From: Paraburkholderia aromaticivorans
GTDB lineage: Bacteria > Pseudomonadota > Gammaproteobacteria > Burkholderiales > Burkholderiaceae
Assembly: GCF_012689525.1 (NCBI RefSeq)
Contig: NZ_CP051515.1
Span: forward strand, 1,488,001 to 1,552,000
Length of the DNA: 64,000 nucleotides
Reading direction: 5' to 3'
Shown: piece after piece, positions 17,457 through 26,078 of the stretch
Layout of the letters: each line of letters opens with the position of its first letter
Numbering within the stretch: position 1 is the first letter of the stretch
Program-made: the position numbers and the translations under genes
The notes under the pieces: model-generated
What the model saw: the letters and a program-made list of their open reading frames with translations, nothing else
Told to the model about the DNA's origin: nothing
Database searches by the model: none

Positions 17457-19409
17457 TTAGTCCGCTCCGCCCACATGCGAAGGGTGGCGCGCGTGCGGCA
17501 AGCTCGACGCCGCCTGGCATTCCTCGATCATCGCGCGGAAGGTGGGGGCCGCGTGCGAAGCGCCGGTCGCGCCCATCTCCGGGCCGCCTTCCGGCGCGCC
17601 GCCGACGCCGACCACCAGCGTCGCCCGCGGCCGCCATTCGCGCGTGCGCCGCAGCATGTTGCGCAGATACGGCGGCGATTCGGGCGCATCGAGCGAGACG
17701 ATGCAGATGATCGGCGCGTCCTTGAAATTCGGTTCGTCGGCGCGCGCACTGCGGTAGCCCGAGTGCGTCGCCATCATCGGCGCGAGACCCTGACGGCCGA
17801 GCAACTGCACGGCGATCGCGGTGGTGACTTCGTCGAACGAACCGCGTCCGGGTACGCACAGCACGGACGTTTTTTCTGCTTCACGGTGTGTCTGTGGGTG
17901 CGCCGAGATGTGGCTGTCGTGCCGCTCGGAAAGATCGGCCGAGGCCGAAGCGAGCAGCGCGCTCGCGGTATCGGCGGGTTCGCTGCGCGCCATACGGTCC
18001 GGCAAGCCATCCGCGATTTCCAGGTTTTCGACGATGTCCACCAGCGCGTCGTTGATACGCTGTAACTGGTCCGGCATCAGCACGCCGCGCATTGCATCGT
18101 TACGGGCGAGCTTGAGGCCTTCGAGCGCGACCTTGTCGTAGTAGTCGATCAGCGACATCTCGCGCAAAAGGCGCTCCGCTTGCACGATCGCCTCGTGCGG
18201 ATCGTCCGCGAGCAGCCGCTGATAAAAGTTCTGCGCGGGCGTGAGCGCGGGCTGATCGCCCAGCAGCACCGTGAGAAAGTTCAGCCGGTCGGCGTAGCGG
18301 CCCAGCGTGACCACGCACAACGTGAGCGGTGTCGACAGCACGAGGCCGATCGGCCCCCACAGCCAGCTCCAGAAAATCGCCGCCACCACCACCGCGAGCG
18401 GCGACAGGCCGGAACGGTGGCCATACAGCAGCGGCTCGGCGATCTGCCCGGCCACCACGTCGACGACGATGAACAGGATCAGCGTATAGACCGCCATGGT
18501 CCATTGCGGCTGAATCGCGGCCGCGAGAAACACGGCGAGAATCGCGGCGATCCAGATGCCGATATATGGCACGAAGCGCAGCAACGCGGCGATCACGCCG
18601 AACAGCAGCGCACCCGGCACGCCGATGATGGCGAGCCCGATGGCGATCACACCACCTGCGCTCAGATTCACACCCAGTTGCGCGACGAAGTAGCGGGACA
18701 GCCGCACGGCGGCGTCGTTGATCGCGGTGGTGGTGCGGTGCAGATCGCGCGAGCCGAACAGGCTGATCAAACGGTCGCGCAAATCCTCGCGTTGCAGCAG
18801 GATGAAAATCGTCACGACCAGCACGATGAAGGTCGTTTCGATCGGCGCGATGGCCGGCGACAACGCACGTTGCGCGAGTTGCATCGGCGTGGGCGACGGC
18901 TCGTGCACTTCGACTGGCTGCGGCACGGCGGGCGCATTGCGCGCGGCGCGTCCGGTGGGACGCGGCGGGTTCGGTTTGGGCGGGGCCACGCGCTGCAGAG
19001 CGACGGCGGCGCGGCTCATCAGCGAATCGGCGCGGCCGACGGTTTTTTCCTGCACCGTTTCGATCTTCTGCTCGATCGCCTCCTGATACTGCGGCAGGTC
19101 GGCCGCGAGTTGCACGAGTTGCGCGGTGATCAGCGCACCTACGGCGAGCAAGCTGGCCAACGCGAACAACACGGCAATGAAGATCGACGGCAATTGCCCC
19201 ATATGGAAACGCCGCAACATCTGCACGAGCGGGGCGAGCAGGAAGCTGAGCAACACCGACAGCGTGATCGGAATCAACACCGCGCGGCCGAAGTACAAGC
19301 CGCACACCACCACCACGCCGGTAATCACCGACGCGAGGCCGTGCAGACTCGGCGTGCCCGGCGGGTAAACGCGGTTCGGCCGCCCAGACGGCGGTAACGA
19401 GATTTTCAT
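17457..19409 (-). CDS. AI-2E family (PerM-like) membrane protein with extra C-terminal domain
   Basis: A 650-residue inner-membrane protein. Residues 1 to about 385 hold the hydrophobic helices and the characteristic long soluble segment of the AI-2E/UPF0118 transporter family (FGVIAALLRFVPYIG, STPLTLCVVTLGRY). The loop after the second helix pair is stretched by a proline-rich insert (PPKPNPPRPTGRAA). After a helical linker, residues of about 510-610 form a soluble alpha/beta domain (TSVLCVPGRGSFDEVTTAIA, ICIVSLDAPESPPYL) resembling a B12-binding-like or receiver-like fold. The ATG at 19409 is chosen because GGAAAG lies seven bases before it. Substrate unknown; family names are not proof of AI-2 export. 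Confidence 0.85.
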   Translation of the reverse strand: MKISLPPSGRPNRVYPPGTPSLHGLASVITGVVVVCGLYFGRAVLIPITLSVLLSFLLAPLVQMLRRFHMGQLPSIFIAVLFALASLLAVGALITAQLVQLAADLPQYQEAIEQKIETVQEKTVGRADSLMSRAAVALQRVAPPKPNPPRPTGRAARNAPAVPQPVEVHEPSPTPMQLAQRALSPAIAPIETTFIVLVVTIFILLQREDLRDRLISLFGSRDLHRTTTAINDAAVRLSRYFVAQLGVNLSAGGVIAIGLAIIGVPGALLFGVIAALLRFVPYIGIWIAAILAVFLAAAIQPQWTMAVYTLILFIVVDVVAGQIAEPLLYGHRSGLSPLAVVVAAIFWSWLWGPIGLVLSTPLTLCVVTLGRYADRLNFLTVLLGDQPALTPAQNFYQRLLADDPHEAIVQAERLLREMSLIDYYDKVALEGLKLARNDAMRGVLMPDQLQRINDALVDIVENLEIADGLPDRMARSEPADTASALLASASADLSERHDSHISAHPQTHREAEKTSVLCVPGRGSFDEVTTAIAVQLLGRQGLAPMMATHSGYRSARADEPNFKDAPIICIVSLDAPESPPYLRNMLRRTREWRPRATLVVGVGGAPEGGPEMGATGASHAAPTFRAMIEECQAASSLPHARHPSHVGGAD

Positions 19410-19545
19410 GAGCACACTTTCCGATTGAGACGCGCTGTCGTTTTTATACGGGCCGCTCGCGGACAGGGAGAGGACGTCCGGGCACAGCGCATGAGCAATT
19501 CATATGCCCGGATTGTAGGCGCTTTGATGCAGGACGGCCTATTGC

Positions 19546-20826
19546 TCATCCCATGTGCAGACGCAGCAAGCCCAGCAATTGCGAGCTCGCATACAGCAGC
19601 AGGCCGATAAAGCCGCCCACAATCGTCCCGTTGATGCGGATGTATTGCAGATCCTTACCAATGTTCAGTTCGATCTGCCGTGACATCTCATGCGAGTCCC
19701 AGTTCTTGACGGTGTCGCTGATGTGGCGCGTCAGGAACCGCGCGAAGTCCGGCGCCATAGAGCGCGCGGCTTCTTCGAGGTGATCGTTCAGCGACTGGCG
19801 CAACGCCGGGTCGTGCGCGAGCTCGCGGCCGACCCATTGGCCCATCGCCACCACGCGCGCGTGCAGGGCGGAGTCGCTGCTTTGCAGATCGCGCTTGAGC
19901 CACGCGCGCAATTCGCCCCACATGTCTTTCACATACGAACTGAGCGCGTCGCCTTCCACCAGATAGCGTTTCAGTTCCTCGCCTTTTTGCAGGAACGCGG
20001 GATCGGTTTTGAGCTTGACGATCAGCTTGTGCGCGGCGTCGTCGAACTTCTGGCGAAGCTCATGCGTGGGGTTCTCGCTGATCTGTTCGAGCATGCGATT
20101 GACCGCGTTGGCGATGGCTTCGGCGCCTTTCTCGCTGAGCCATGCCGAAGGCAAAATCTTCTCCATCGTCGGGTACTCGCTCTTTACCCAATCGACGATT
20201 CGTTCGGCGATGAACTCGCGCGCGCGCGGTTCGCGCAGCAGCGCCACGACCTGTTCGATGCCGGCGTCGAGCAGTTCCTGATGACGGCCGTCTTTGGTTA
20301 GCGTGTCGAGAATCGAGCCCATCGATTGCGACAGATCCACCTTGGCCAGCACGTCGCGCAGCGCGTCCTTGATGAAAACCTGAATGCGTACGTCGTCGGT
20401 CAATTCGAGAATGCCGCTGGTGAGTTTGACGACGTAGTCGCCCAAACGCGCGGTGTTTTCCGGCTGCGTCAGCCACGCGGTGATGCTGCGCGCCGGGTCG
20501 TGCTTCTGGATCAGACCGACCAGCGAAGGCACATCCAGAAACTTGTCCTGCACGAACACCGCGAGGTTGTCGGCGATCTTATGCTTGTTCCTCGGGATGA
20601 TCGCGGTGTGCGCGGAGACGACCGGGATCGGCACGCGGCGAAACAGGGCGGCCACCGCGAACCAGTCGGCGAGCGCGCCCACCATCGCGGCCTCGGCGAT
20701 TGCCTTGATGCCGTCCACCCAGATGCCGGGCGTCATGAACGCGGTCACCACGAAAACGCAGGCGGCGGCGAACAACAGCAGGAGCGGGGTGCGCTTGGCC
20801 TTCTTCAGTTCGATTGCTTTGTTCAT
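19546..20826 (-). CDS. DUF445-family membrane protein
   Basis: A 426-residue DUF445 protein with a pair of hydrophobic helices near the N-terminus (PLLLLFAAACVFVVTAFM, then MVGALADWFAVAALF) and a short one at the very end, enclosing a long helical, charged region of about 330 residues. The hallmark GALADWFAVxALFRRPL-like segment reads GALADWFAVAALFRRVP. The function of the family is unknown. The ATG at 20826 (MNKAIELKK) is preferred; the longer frame upstream is arginine-rich and unlike homologues. Same strand as the AI-2E gene, 136 bases upstream. Confidence 0.88.
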   Translation of the reverse strand: MNKAIELKKAKRTPLLLLFAAACVFVVTAFMTPGIWVDGIKAIAEAAMVGALADWFAVAALFRRVPIPVVSAHTAIIPRNKHKIADNLAVFVQDKFLDVPSLVGLIQKHDPARSITAWLTQPENTARLGDYVVKLTSGILELTDDVRIQVFIKDALRDVLAKVDLSQSMGSILDTLTKDGRHQELLDAGIEQVVALLREPRAREFIAERIVDWVKSEYPTMEKILPSAWLSEKGAEAIANAVNRMLEQISENPTHELRQKFDDAAHKLIVKLKTDPAFLQKGEELKRYLVEGDALSSYVKDMWGELRAWLKRDLQSSDSALHARVVAMGQWVGRELAHDPALRQSLNDHLEEAARSMAPDFARFLTRHISDTVKNWDSHEMSRQIELNIGKDLQYIRINGTIVGGFIGLLLYASSQLLGLLRLHMG

Positions 20827-21051
20827 CGGCGGCAGGGCAACGGGTCCAGGTCGATTGAGGGATGCGGTGCGCTTGGCTCTCGCGTCCGGAAACGCGAGTG
20901 TAGCGCCGCTCGTCAGCGCATGGGCCAGGTCGCGCCGGCCGTCAAGGACTAGCTTTGCCACGCGAGCACGGTAACATCTGCGGTTAGACTGCGCAGCCTA
21001 GCCCCGCGAGGCAGATTGCGATTGAACAGAATGAAACGGAAGGGAGGCACA

Positions 21052-22194
21052 GTGATCAGGTTTCTGCACACCGCGGACTGGCAGATCGGCACGCAATTCG
21101 GCCAGTTCGAGCCGGATGAAGCGGCGCATCTTGCCGAGGCGCGCTTCGAGACCGTGCGCCGGATCGCCGGCGAAGCCGCCGCGCGCAATGTCGATGCGGT
21201 GCTCGTGGCCGGCGACGTATTCGATCTGCAAACCGTCTCCGATACGGTGATCCGCCGTCTGTTCGGTGCGCTGCAAGCCTTCGCCGGGCCGTGGATCATG
21301 CTGCCGGGCAATCACGATGCCGCGCTCGTCGAGAGCGTCTGGACGCGCGCGCAGCGCCTGAACTGCATCGCGCCGAATGTGCGCGTGGTGCTCGAACCTG
21401 GCGTGGTGCTGCTGGACGACTGCCGGTGCGCGTTGCTGTGCGCGCCGCTCACGCAACGCATCACTTACGACGACACCACCGGTTTCTTCGACAGCGCGGA
21501 GACGCCACTTGGCTATCACCGCGTCGGCCTTGCGCACGGCAGCGTGAGCGGAATTCTGCAGGAAGGCATCGACTCGTCGAATCCCATTGCGCCGACGCGT
21601 GCGGCGAGCGCGCGTCTCGACTATCTGGCGCTCGGCGACTGGCACGGGCATCTGCGTGTCGATGAGCGCATCTGGTACGCGGGCACGCACGAGCAGGACC
21701 GCTTCCGTGCTAACGATCCGGGTTTCATGCTCGACGTGACGCTGAGTGAACCGGGCGCGTCGCCGGTGGTCGAGCCGGTGCGGGTCGGTCAATATCAATG
21801 GCATCGTTGGGACGAAACCATCGCCGTGCCGACTGACGTTGATTCACTCAAGGCGCGTCTGGCCACGCTGGGCAGCCACGACGTGCTGCGCGTGACGGTC
21901 GATGGCACGGCAGCGCTGGCCGACGCCGAAGCGCTTCACGTCGCCGTGGAAGAAGCCCGCGCACGCGTGCGGGCCTTGCGCGTCGACTTGAGCGGCCTGC
22001 AAGTGCTGCCCACCGACGACGACCTCGCTGAACTTGGCGCGCAAAGCGGTTACCTCGCGAAAGTGGTGGCGCGTCTGCGTGGCTTGCAGGAGGACCCGCA
22101 GTCCGACCCGCAAGAGGTCAAGCGCGCGGCGGAGGCCTTGCTGCTTCTGGCGCGTTTTCAACGTGAACTGCCGCGCGAAGCGAGGTCCGCATGA
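21052..22194 (+). CDS. SbcD/YhaO-like DNA repair metallophosphoesterase
   Basis: A calcineurin-like phosphoesterase of 380 residues, the nuclease half of an SbcCD/Mre11-Rad50-type pair. Metal-site motifs in order: HTADWQIG, VAGDVFD, LPGNHD and LGDWHGH. In the first motif the usual histidine after D-x is glutamine (DWQ). The GTG at 21052 is chosen over upstream ATG/TTG because GGGAGG sits five bases before it and homologues begin at IRFLHTADW. The final bases overlap the next gene by ATGA, so the two are translationally coupled. Confidence 0.86.
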   Translation: MIRFLHTADWQIGTQFGQFEPDEAAHLAEARFETVRRIAGEAAARNVDAVLVAGDVFDLQTVSDTVIRRLFGALQAFAGPWIMLPGNHDAALVESVWTRAQRLNCIAPNVRVVLEPGVVLLDDCRCALLCAPLTQRITYDDTTGFFDSAETPLGYHRVGLAHGSVSGILQEGIDSSNPIAPTRAASARLDYLALGDWHGHLRVDERIWYAGTHEQDRFRANDPGFMLDVTLSEPGASPVVEPVRVGQYQWHRWDETIAVPTDVDSLKARLATLGSHDVLRVTVDGTAALADAEALHVAVEEARARVRALRVDLSGLQVLPTDDDLAELGAQSGYLAKVVARLRGLQEDPQSDPQEVKRAAEALLLLARFQRELPREARSA

Positions 22195-24815
22195 AGCTGC
22201 AAAGTATTGCGATTCAGGAGTTCAAGCAGTTCACCGGCAAGCTCGTCATCGACGATCTGCAGCCCGGGCTGAATCTGTTCGTCGGTCCGAACGAGGCCGG
22301 CAAGAGCACCATCGCCGAAGCCGTGCGCGCCGTGTTTCTGGAGCGCTACAAAGCCTCGCATCTGAAAGACCTGTTGCCGTGGGGCAAGGCGAGCGGGCAG
22401 CCGTCGGTCGAAGTGAGTTTCGAGCTGGACGGTATGGCGTGTCGATTGTCGAAGCAGTTCGTCACGCGGCAGCGCTGCGAGTTGAGGATCGGCCAGAGCG
22501 CGTTCGGTGAGGATGAAGCCGAAGACAAGCTCGCGGCCTTGCTCGGTTTTTCACGCCCGGCGCGTGGGCCGTTGAAGGCCGAGAACGCGGGCGTTCCCGG
22601 TTTATTGTGGGTGCAGCAAGGCGGCACGCAGGAGATGCGCGATTCCACCGGCCATGCGGCGCAGTATCTGCGCGATGCGCTGTCGCAACTCTCGGGCGGC
22701 CGTGAATCGGCTGGAGAGGATGCGTTGATCGCCGCCGTGCAGCGCGAGCTTCGGCAACTGCTCACCGCGCGCACGCAGAAGTCCACTGGGCCGCTCGCCG
22801 AGGCGGAACAGACGCTAGCCAGGTTGATCGAAGAGCGTGGGGATCTTGAGCAGCAGCGTCAACAGTTCGAGGCGAACATTGCAAGTCTCGCCACGCAGCA
22901 GCAAACCTTCGACGAAACGCAACGCAAGCGCCCTTGGGAGCTTCACGAGCAGAAAGCCGTGCAGGCGCAATTACGCGCCGATGCCGTCGTGCAACTCGAG
23001 GGCAGCCTCAAAGGACTTGAGCAGTCGGTGAAGGCGAGCGAAGCGGAACTGGCACTGCCGTTACAACAGGAGCAGAACGCGCTCGAACTGGAAGCGGCCG
23101 TGGCGCGCGAGCGTCAGCAACTCGATGCGCTGCGGGCGAGCGTGGCGGCGGTCCAGGCCGAACACGCGCAAGCCGCGGCCAGCGTGACGCAATTCGAGCA
23201 GGCTTTCGCCGATGCCAATCGCGCGCTCGAACTGGCCAACGCGGCAGTGACCGCGGCCGATCTGCGCAGCCAGATCGGCCTCTATCGCGCCGAGAGCGAG
23301 CGGCTCGAAGCGTCGATCGCAGCTGCCAGCAAGGCGAACGATGCCGTGCTCGAAGCCGCGCGCGAAGCGGCCACGCTCGAAATCGACGAGGCGAAGCTGA
23401 AGCGGCTCGCCACGCTCGGCAGCGAGCTGACCGTGCTGCGCGCTCGGACCGAAGCCGCGATGACGCGCATCGAATACCGCTTGAACGGCGCGATTACCGT
23501 TGACGAAAAACCGGTGAGCGGCGAGGGCGTGCTGCGTGTGGACGAAGAGAAGCGGATCGGCCTCGGCGCGCTCGGCGAATTGCGGGTGATTCCGGGTGTC
23601 TCCGATCTGCCAGCGCGTTTGTCCGAACTCGCGTCGCTCGAAGCCCAGCATGCGCAGTTGTTGCAGGCGCTCGGCGTCGCGTCGCTCGGCGAGGGCGAAG
23701 CGCGGCACGAGCGGTGGAAGACGGCGGTCGCGCAACAGAAGAGCCAGGCGAAGATTCTTGACGTGCACGCGCCGCAGGGCATTGAGGCATTGCGCGCAGC
23801 GTCGGCGACGGCTGCGGCGCGCATGCAGGCCGCCAATGAGCGGCTGACAGGTCTGCCCGACGTGTCGGCTGCATCACCGCTTGACGAAGCGCGCCGCAAT
23901 GCCGAGATCGCGCGCGACGCGTTGGAAGCCGCGCGAAAAGTGCTGACCCAGGCGGCCGATAAAAAATCGACCGGTACGGCCAATGCCGAATCGCTCTCGG
24001 CTCAGTTGCAGCGCAAGGAAGCGCAGTTGAACGACGAAGTGTTCTGTCGCAACCGTGCGCAGTGGCAAGCCAAAATCGTCGAACAACGCGTGCAGGTCGA
24101 GGCATTACGCAAGCAGCGCGAAGGGCGCGAGCGTGAACTGGAGGCGGCACGTCTCGACGATCCGGCGGCTGAGGCGAAGCGCTATCGCGCGTCGGCGGAA
24201 CTCGCGCGCGGCGAGCAGAACGAGCGGCAGGTGAAAATCGCGGGATTGCGCAGTCAACTGGAGACGGTCGGCGCGTCCGGTCTCGGCGAGCGTCTGGCGG
24301 CGGTGCAGGCCAAGGTCGAACAGGCCACGCGGCGCAAGGACGAACTCGGCTTGCGCGCGAGCGCGTTGAGTCTGCTCGACGAAGTGCTGGTCGACGAACG
24401 CGACGCCGCGGTCGCGCAATTGCGCGCGCCGTTGACCGAGCGGCTCGGGCATTATCTGAAGCGGATTTTCCCGCAATCGACGATCGCACTCGGCGATGAT
24501 CTGAGCCCCGCCACGTTGGACCGCTTTGGCCGCGCGGACACGCTTGATGCGCTGAGCTTCGGCACGCGCGAACAACTCGGCATTCTGACGCGGCTCGCCT
24601 ACGCGGATCTGCTGAAGGCATCGGGCCGGCCGACCTTGCTCATGCTCGACGATGCGGCGGTGCATACCGATGCCGCGCGGCGCGACGCGATCAAGCGCGC
24701 GCTGATCGACGCTGCCACGCGGCATCAGATTCTGGTGTTCACGTGCCACCCGGAACTGTGGGATGACCTCGGCGTGAAGCAGCGGGCGATTGAGGATTTG
24801 AAGGTGGCGGCTTAG
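22191..24815 (+). CDS. SbcC/YhaN-like AAA ATPase with coiled coils
   Basis: An SMC/Rad50-like ATPase of 874 residues. Walker A is GPNEAGKST (32-40); the ABC signature region reads LSFGTREQLGILTRLAY, Walker B is LLMLDDAAVHTD near 816 and the H-loop is VFTCHPELW. Long glutamine/glutamate-rich coiled coils fill 190-400 and 460-720. The Rad50 CxxC zinc hook is missing; instead a short beta-rich stretch (YRLNGAITVDEKPVSGEG...GLGALGELRVIPG) sits near 425-470. This organisation is closer to YhaN than to E. coli SbcC, which is about 170 residues longer. Expected role: ATP-driven partner of the nuclease at DNA ends. Confidence 0.86.
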   Translation: MKLQSIAIQEFKQFTGKLVIDDLQPGLNLFVGPNEAGKSTIAEAVRAVFLERYKASHLKDLLPWGKASGQPSVEVSFELDGMACRLSKQFVTRQRCELRIGQSAFGEDEAEDKLAALLGFSRPARGPLKAENAGVPGLLWVQQGGTQEMRDSTGHAAQYLRDALSQLSGGRESAGEDALIAAVQRELRQLLTARTQKSTGPLAEAEQTLARLIEERGDLEQQRQQFEANIASLATQQQTFDETQRKRPWELHEQKAVQAQLRADAVVQLEGSLKGLEQSVKASEAELALPLQQEQNALELEAAVARERQQLDALRASVAAVQAEHAQAAASVTQFEQAFADANRALELANAAVTAADLRSQIGLYRAESERLEASIAAASKANDAVLEAAREAATLEIDEAKLKRLATLGSELTVLRARTEAAMTRIEYRLNGAITVDEKPVSGEGVLRVDEEKRIGLGALGELRVIPGVSDLPARLSELASLEAQHAQLLQALGVASLGEGEARHERWKTAVAQQKSQAKILDVHAPQGIEALRAASATAAARMQAANERLTGLPDVSAASPLDEARRNAEIARDALEAARKVLTQAADKKSTGTANAESLSAQLQRKEAQLNDEVFCRNRAQWQAKIVEQRVQVEALRKQREGRERELEAARLDDPAAEAKRYRASAELARGEQNERQVKIAGLRSQLETVGASGLGERLAAVQAKVEQATRRKDELGLRASALSLLDEVLVDERDAAVAQLRAPLTERLGHYLKRIFPQSTIALGDDLSPATLDRFGRADTLDALSFGTREQLGILTRLAYADLLKASGRPTLLMLDDAAVHTDAARRDAIKRALIDAATRHQILVFTCHPELWDDLGVKQRAIEDLKVAA

Positions 24816-24900
24816 GTGTGCAACGCGCGGCGTGGCGTGATCGATGCAGATTGCATGGACGACGTCACGCCGCCGATGAATCAACGTGAATTTGCAGAAA

Positions 24901-24918
24901 GATCCGTCTTCACGGATC
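24901..24918 (+). terminator. Small hairpin after the SbcC-like gene, possible weak terminator
   Basis: GATCCGT / ACGGATC, seven perfect pairs around a CTTC tetraloop, 85 bases after the stop and before hcp. Only a loose T/C-rich tail follows (AACATTTCCCCC), so termination would be weak. Confidence 0.35.
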
Positions 24919-25062
24919 AACATTTCCCCCGAAACTATTGATTCGAGTCTTCGCTGCGGTCTGAGCCTTTCGGCAACAGTAGTCAAATCTGCTTGTGCCG
25001 AATGCCTGTGCCTGTCCGCGTGACGACCGTCTGAACAGTCGCAAATGTCACGGGGATAGTTA

Positions 25063-25539
25063 ATGGCGCAGGATACGTTCATCAAGATTAACGGGATCGA
25101 CGGCGAATCGCAGGATGCCTCGCATCTGAATGAAATCGACGTAATCGGTTGGCGCTGGAAGGTTTCACAGGATTCGACCATGATGTCGGGCTCTGGCGGT
25201 GGCGCGGGCAAGGCTACCGTTTCAGATCTTGAGTTCACGCACAAGTTGGACCGCGCCAGTCCGAATCTGGCCAGATATTGTTTCACAGGCAAGCATGTCG
25301 ATCAGGTGAAGCTGACTGTGCGAAAGGCCGGGGGAATGCCATTCGATTACCTCAAGATCACGATGTACGACGTGGTCGTCACCCAGGTGGAGCCGATCGG
25401 CGGCGGCGACGAGTGCCACGAAGAGGTTCACCTGTCTTTTTCTACGATGAAGCATGAGTACTTCGTGCAAAACGCGCTGGGAGGAAGCGGCGGTGCGGTG
25501 ACCGCGACGTTGTATATCAAGAACAACACGACGAATTGA
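25063..25539 (+). CDS. hcp: Hcp-family type VI secretion tube protein (orphan)
   Basis: A 158-residue Hcp1-family protein (AQDTFIKINGIDGESQD..., VIGWRWKVSQDSTMM, DRASPNLARYCFTGKHVDQ). Hcp forms the hexameric rings of the T6SS tube and can carry small effectors in its pore. Length matches ordinary Hcp with no toxin domain attached. No tss structural genes, vgrG or clpV lie in the window, so it must work with a T6SS encoded elsewhere. It is followed after 19 bases by a peptidoglycan-acting effector, implying Hcp-dependent delivery. Confidence 0.92.
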   Translation: MAQDTFIKINGIDGESQDASHLNEIDVIGWRWKVSQDSTMMSGSGGGAGKATVSDLEFTHKLDRASPNLARYCFTGKHVDQVKLTVRKAGGMPFDYLKITMYDVVVTQVEPIGGGDECHEEVHLSFSTMKHEYFVQNALGGSGGAVTATLYIKNNTTN

Positions 25540-25558
25540 CCGAGCGGGGGCAGAGGAT

Positions 25559-26041
25559 ATGCCGGTTAAATGTAGTTTTGTTCTCAATGGGCAGACGGAC
25601 TCGGTTTTTTCGTGCGAGGGGACAGCGTCCGTTGCTGCCTTCTCGGGAACTGGTCATGGCAGAGATAACCCAGATGACACGGCCGTGGAAAACGTTGGAC
25701 CGATTCCGAAAGGGACCTACTATCTCGTCGATCGCCAGTCGGGGGGCTTGGTGGGTTTTCTGTACGATTGGTGGTATGCGACCGACTCCGTCTCTACCGA
25801 CCGTCGAAAGTGGTTCACGCTCTGGAATCCGGCGACGGGAGACACGACCAATATCAATGGCATCAAGCGCGGTAACTTCCGACTGCATCCAATGGGGCAT
25901 TTGAGGTTGAGTCACGGATGTATCACCGTCGTGAACCCTCAGGAATTCGATCGACTTCAGAAATACATTCGTTCGCGGGGACAGACTGTGCCCGTGCCAG
26001 GCGCAGCTTTACGAGCCTATGGAACCGTTGACGTGAAATGA
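25559..26041 (+). CDS. tlde1: Tlde1-like (DUF2778) L,D-transpeptidase-fold T6SS effector
   Basis: A 160-residue DUF2778 protein. It contains NVGPIPKGTYYLVDRQ and the catalytic block FRLHPMGHLRLSHGC, with probable nucleophile Cys121 and nearby His110, His114 and His119. In Salmonella the DUF2778 protein Tlde1 is a T6SS effector that cleaves or modifies peptidoglycan tetrapeptides in the target periplasm. No signal peptide is present, as expected for a T6SS cargo. It directly follows hcp and overlaps by ATGA with a start codon for the next gene, the usual coupling of toxin with immunity. Confidence 0.9.
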   Translation: MPVKCSFVLNGQTDSVFSCEGTASVAAFSGTGHGRDNPDDTAVENVGPIPKGTYYLVDRQSGGLVGFLYDWWYATDSVSTDRRKWFTLWNPATGDTTNINGIKRGNFRLHPMGHLRLSHGCITVVNPQEFDRLQKYIRSRGQTVPVPGAALRAYGTVDVK

Positions 26042-26078
26042 AAAAGCAATTCGCAATCAATTTTCGATTTACACCGCT

